7,228 nucleotides of DNA from Clostridiales bacterium. Lineage in GTDB: Bacteria > Bacillota > Clostridia > Lachnospirales > Lachnospiraceae. This document shows positions 5,190 to 7,228 of the stretch, one piece after another. The stretch covers positions 1-7,228 of the forward strand of contig JAHZHF010000154.1 of the NCBI GenBank assembly GCA_019420405.1, read 5' to 3'. Numbering within the stretch: the stretch's first letter is position 1; every line of letters starts with the position of its first letter. The notes beneath the pieces were generated by a model, which had not been told where the DNA came from, searched no databases, and saw nothing but the letters and a program-made list of their open reading frames with translations. The translations under genes were made by a program, and so were the position numbers.

Positions 5190-6271
5190 TGAGTAAGGTT
5201 GTCGTGGGAATGTCCGGCGGAGTTGACTCGTCTGTGGCTGCATATCTCTTGAAGGAACAGGGATATGATGTGATCGGAGTCACAATGCAGATCTGGCAGG
5301 ATGAGGATGCCTGTTCGGTGGAGGAAAACGGCGGATGCTGCGGCCTGAGCGCTGTGGAGGATGCCAGGCGCGTGGCGGCGGCCCTGGATATTCCCTACTA
5401 TGTGATGAATTTTAAGAAAGAATTCCGGGAAAATGTAATAGATTATTTTACCTCGGAGTATGTGAATGGCCGGACGCCAAACCCGTGTATCGCGTGCAAC
5501 CGGTATGTGAAGTGGGAATCCCTTCTGACCCGGAGCATGGCGATCGGCGCGGACTACATCGCGACAGGCCACTATGCCCGGGTAGAGCAGCTGCAGAACG
5601 GACGGTATGCGCTCAGACGCTCGGCAACGCTGGCGAAAGACCAGACTTACGCGCTTTATAATCTGACCCAGGAGCAGTTGAAGAGGACTCTTATGCCGGT
5701 GGGGGCTTATTCAAAGGATGAGATACGCTCTATTGCCGAGAAGATCGGGCTTCTGGTGGCCGATAAGCCGGACAGCCAGGATATCTGTTTTGTCCCGGAT
5801 GGAGATTATGCTTCTTTCATAGAGGAAGAAGTGAGGGCAAAGACCGGGAGAGAACTTCCGAAGGGAAATTTCGTGACCCCTGACGGCCGTGTCCTGGGAC
5901 AGCACAAAGGAATTATCCATTATACTGTGGGACAGAGAAAAGGGCTGGGGCTGGCGCTGGGTTATCCGGCCTTCGTCCTTGAGATCCGTCCGGAGACGAA
6001 CGAGGTTGTGATCGGGACTTATGAGGAGTCTCTGACGTATGATGTGCGCGCGGAGAAGGCTAATTTTATGGCTGTAGAGAGGCTTGACGGGCCGCGGCGC
6101 GTGTTTGCGAAGATTCGCTATAACCATAAAGGTGCCTGGTGCACAGTGGAACAGGAAGGGCCGGATGCTTTCGTCTGTCATTTTGAGGAGCCGCAGAGAG
6201 CGGTTACACCCGGACAGGCCCTGGTTCTCTATGACGGTGAGTACGTGCTGGGAGGAGGGACGATCGTATGA
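5189..6271 (+). CDS. mnmA: tRNA-specific 2-thiouridylase MnmA
   Basis: A 360-residue enzyme, the normal family length, that adenylates and thiolates U34 of Lys, Glu and Gln tRNAs to give 2-thiouridine. The PP-loop SGGVDSS is at 9-15. The two catalytic cysteines correspond to C103 in CNRYVKW and C200 in DSQDICFVPDGDY. Other family blocks are ATGHYAR (125-131), KDQTYALY (150-157) and GIIHYTVGQRKGLG (241-254), followed by the C-terminal beta-barrel domain. An additional cysteine C100 makes a CIAC motif with C103, and C42, C50 and C51 lie in the N-terminal domain. The start overlaps the iscU stop by one base, and the stop overlaps the next gene by 4 bases. Placement after iscS fits direct sulfur transfer from IscS; no tusA-E relay genes are present. 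Confidence 0.96.
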   Translation: MSKVVVGMSGGVDSSVAAYLLKEQGYDVIGVTMQIWQDEDACSVEENGGCCGLSAVEDARRVAAALDIPYYVMNFKKEFRENVIDYFTSEYVNGRTPNPCIACNRYVKWESLLTRSMAIGADYIATGHYARVEQLQNGRYALRRSATLAKDQTYALYNLTQEQLKRTLMPVGAYSKDEIRSIAEKIGLLVADKPDSQDICFVPDGDYASFIEEEVRAKTGRELPKGNFVTPDGRVLGQHKGIIHYTVGQRKGLGLALGYPAFVLEIRPETNEVVIGTYEESLTYDVRAEKANFMAVERLDGPRRVFAKIRYNHKGAWCTVEQEGPDAFVCHFEEPQRAVTPGQALVLYDGEYVLGGGTIV

Positions 6272-7113
6272 CAGGATACAATCTTCCGGGGGATACACAT
6301 ATGCATACAGTGTTCTCTACGGACAGCGGCGCATCGGTGAGAAGTATGCTGGACGCGGCCGTGAAAAAGGGGCTTCACGCAGTCTGTATCACGGATCATA
6401 TGGATATTGCCTATCCGCCCCAGGAAGGAGAAGAACCCCATCCGGAGGGACAGATCCCATTTCAGTTTGATCTGGAGGAGTATTTCCGGACCCTTTGTTC
6501 AATAAAAGAAGAGTATGAAGACAGACTGGATGTACGAATCGGTATTGAGTTCGGCCTGCAGCCGCATCTCGGAGAAAAATGCCGGGAGATGGTAAACGCG
6601 TATCCGTTTGACTTTGTGATCGGTTCCGTTCATCTGATCCGGGGATATGACCCGTATTATGGAAAGATCTTTGAGGGACGTCCGGATGCAGACGCCTACC
6701 GTGAGGCGTTTGAGGAGACTCTGAAATGCCTGGAAAATGTAGAAGATTTTGACGTTCTGGGCCACCTGGATTATGTGGTGCGCTACGGGAAACACAAGGC
6801 AGAAGAGTATTCCTACAAGGCGTTTTCGGACGAAATCGATGCGGTTCTTAGAAAACTGATCTCTATGGGAAAAGGCCTGGAGATGAATATGGGAGGCGTA
6901 AAATACGGACTCGGCTTCCCGAATCCCCATCCGGATGTGCTGAGACGGTACAGAGAACTGGGCGGTGAGATCGTGACAGTGGGGGCAGATGCCCACCGGC
7001 CGGAACATGTGGGATATGCCTTTGAGCAGGCGGAGGAGATCTTAAAATCCTGCGGATTTCGCTATTATGCGGAGTATAAGGGGAGAAAACCTGTTTTTCT
7101 CAAACTGCAGTGA
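6268..7113 (+). CDS. PHP-domain phosphatase, histidinol-phosphatase (HisJ/HisK) family
   Basis: A 281-residue single-domain PHP protein, matching the length of HisJ-type histidinol-phosphatases that remove phosphate from histidinol phosphate using a trinuclear metal centre. Metal-site residues are visible in order: H11 and H13 (DTHMHT), D19, H44 (ITDHMD), E94 (GIEFGL), H122 (GSVHLIRG), H166 (VLGHLDY), D241 and H243 (GADAHRPEHVG). All the usual PHP ligands appear present. AGGAGG at 6253-6258, inside the mnmA coding end, precedes the ATG by 9 nt, and ATGA (6268-6271) joins start to the mnmA stop, so the gene is probably translated in tandem with mnmA. No histidine-biosynthesis gene lies near, so histidinol phosphate is only the likely substrate; another small phosphate ester is possible. 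Confidence 0.88.
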   Translation: MTGYNLPGDTHMHTVFSTDSGASVRSMLDAAVKKGLHAVCITDHMDIAYPPQEGEEPHPEGQIPFQFDLEEYFRTLCSIKEEYEDRLDVRIGIEFGLQPHLGEKCREMVNAYPFDFVIGSVHLIRGYDPYYGKIFEGRPDADAYREAFEETLKCLENVEDFDVLGHLDYVVRYGKHKAEEYSYKAFSDEIDAVLRKLISMGKGLEMNMGGVKYGLGFPNPHPDVLRRYRELGGEIVTVGADAHRPEHVGYAFEQAEEILKSCGFRYYAEYKGRKPVFLKLQ

Positions 7114-7134
7114 ACTCAGCAGATATTTAGTTCA
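7111..7134 (+). terminator. Weak candidate terminator hairpin after the PHP gene
   Basis: TGAACT (7111-7116, starting at the stop codon) and AGTTCA (7129-7134) form a perfect 6-bp stem with a 12-nt loop. A T-rich but interrupted stretch, CTTTTCTT, follows at 7141-7148. The stem is A/T-rich and the T-run begins 7 nt late, so this may only be a stop-proximal structure. Confidence 0.25.
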
Positions 7135-7228
7135 ATAACACTTTTCTTCTGAAACGTCTGGAAGCGGGAATGAATGTTTGGAAAATCGTATTCTGTGAAA
7201 GGGAGACAGCCGTTCGATATTCCGTTCC
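7114..7228. other. Unresolved right-edge sequence
   Basis: No recognisable gene. On the plus strand two frames open and run to the window end: from ATG 7170 (MNVWKIVF) and from ATG 7174 (MFGKSYSVKG, with GCGGGA 4 nt upstream). All three minus-strand frames are also open from the edge for 30 or more codons, so the 3' end of a convergent gene is equally possible. The sequence is too short to decide. Confidence 0.3.

Noticed and set aside
7170..7228. A new plus-strand gene starting at 7170 or 7174
   Set aside because: Two plus-strand frames and all three minus-strand frames are open here, the ribosome binding site is poor and under 20 codons are visible, so no CDS is called.

Overview
The window reads as chromosomal DNA of an anaerobic, spore-forming Firmicute of class Clostridia, most likely a Lachnospiraceae. 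The grounds are the protein sequences (RNase Y C-terminus, Clostridia-type MnmA, minimal IscR-IscS-IscU set), strong AGGAGG ribosome binding sites, and two genes of sporulation-type families. There is no sign of phage, insertion sequence, CRISPR or recent transfer.

Layout from left to right: (1) the 3' end of rny (RNase Y) and a strong intrinsic terminator; (2) a NUDIX hydrolase of the ADP-ribose pyrophosphatase type; (3) a 126-bp gap with a three-copy inverted repeat and a promoter resembling the mother-cell sporulation sigma-E consensus, followed by a five-helix membrane protein of SpoIIM type; (4) on the minus strand, a SpoVB-like MOP-superfamily flippase whose 3' end overlaps the SpoIIM-like gene by 59 bp tail to tail; (5) a divergent control region with a near-consensus sigma-A promoter, an IscR-type operator candidate and a perfect 9-bp inverted repeat that takes in the flippase ribosome binding site; (6) a plus-strand run of iscR-like, iscS, iscU, mnmA and a HisJ-type PHP phosphatase, tightly spaced or overlapping from iscU onward; (7) 115 bp of unresolved sequence at the right edge.

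The isc-mnmA run forms a coherent sulfur unit. IscS removes sulfur from cysteine. IscU builds Fe-S clusters with it, and MnmA uses it to thiolate tRNA U34. The Rrf2/IscR protein probably senses the Fe-S supply and controls its own operon. The left part joins nucleotide housekeeping with two envelope or sporulation membrane proteins.

I found no wholly new system. The most interesting points are in regulation and ligand chemistry: an IscR-like protein with no histidine at all, an IscR type-1-like site just downstream of the -10, a hairpin able to mask the flippase ribosome binding site, a sigma-E-like promoter before spoIIM, an extra CxxC cysteine in MnmA, and the IscU poly-Glu tail whose codons double as the mnmA Shine-Dalgarno.
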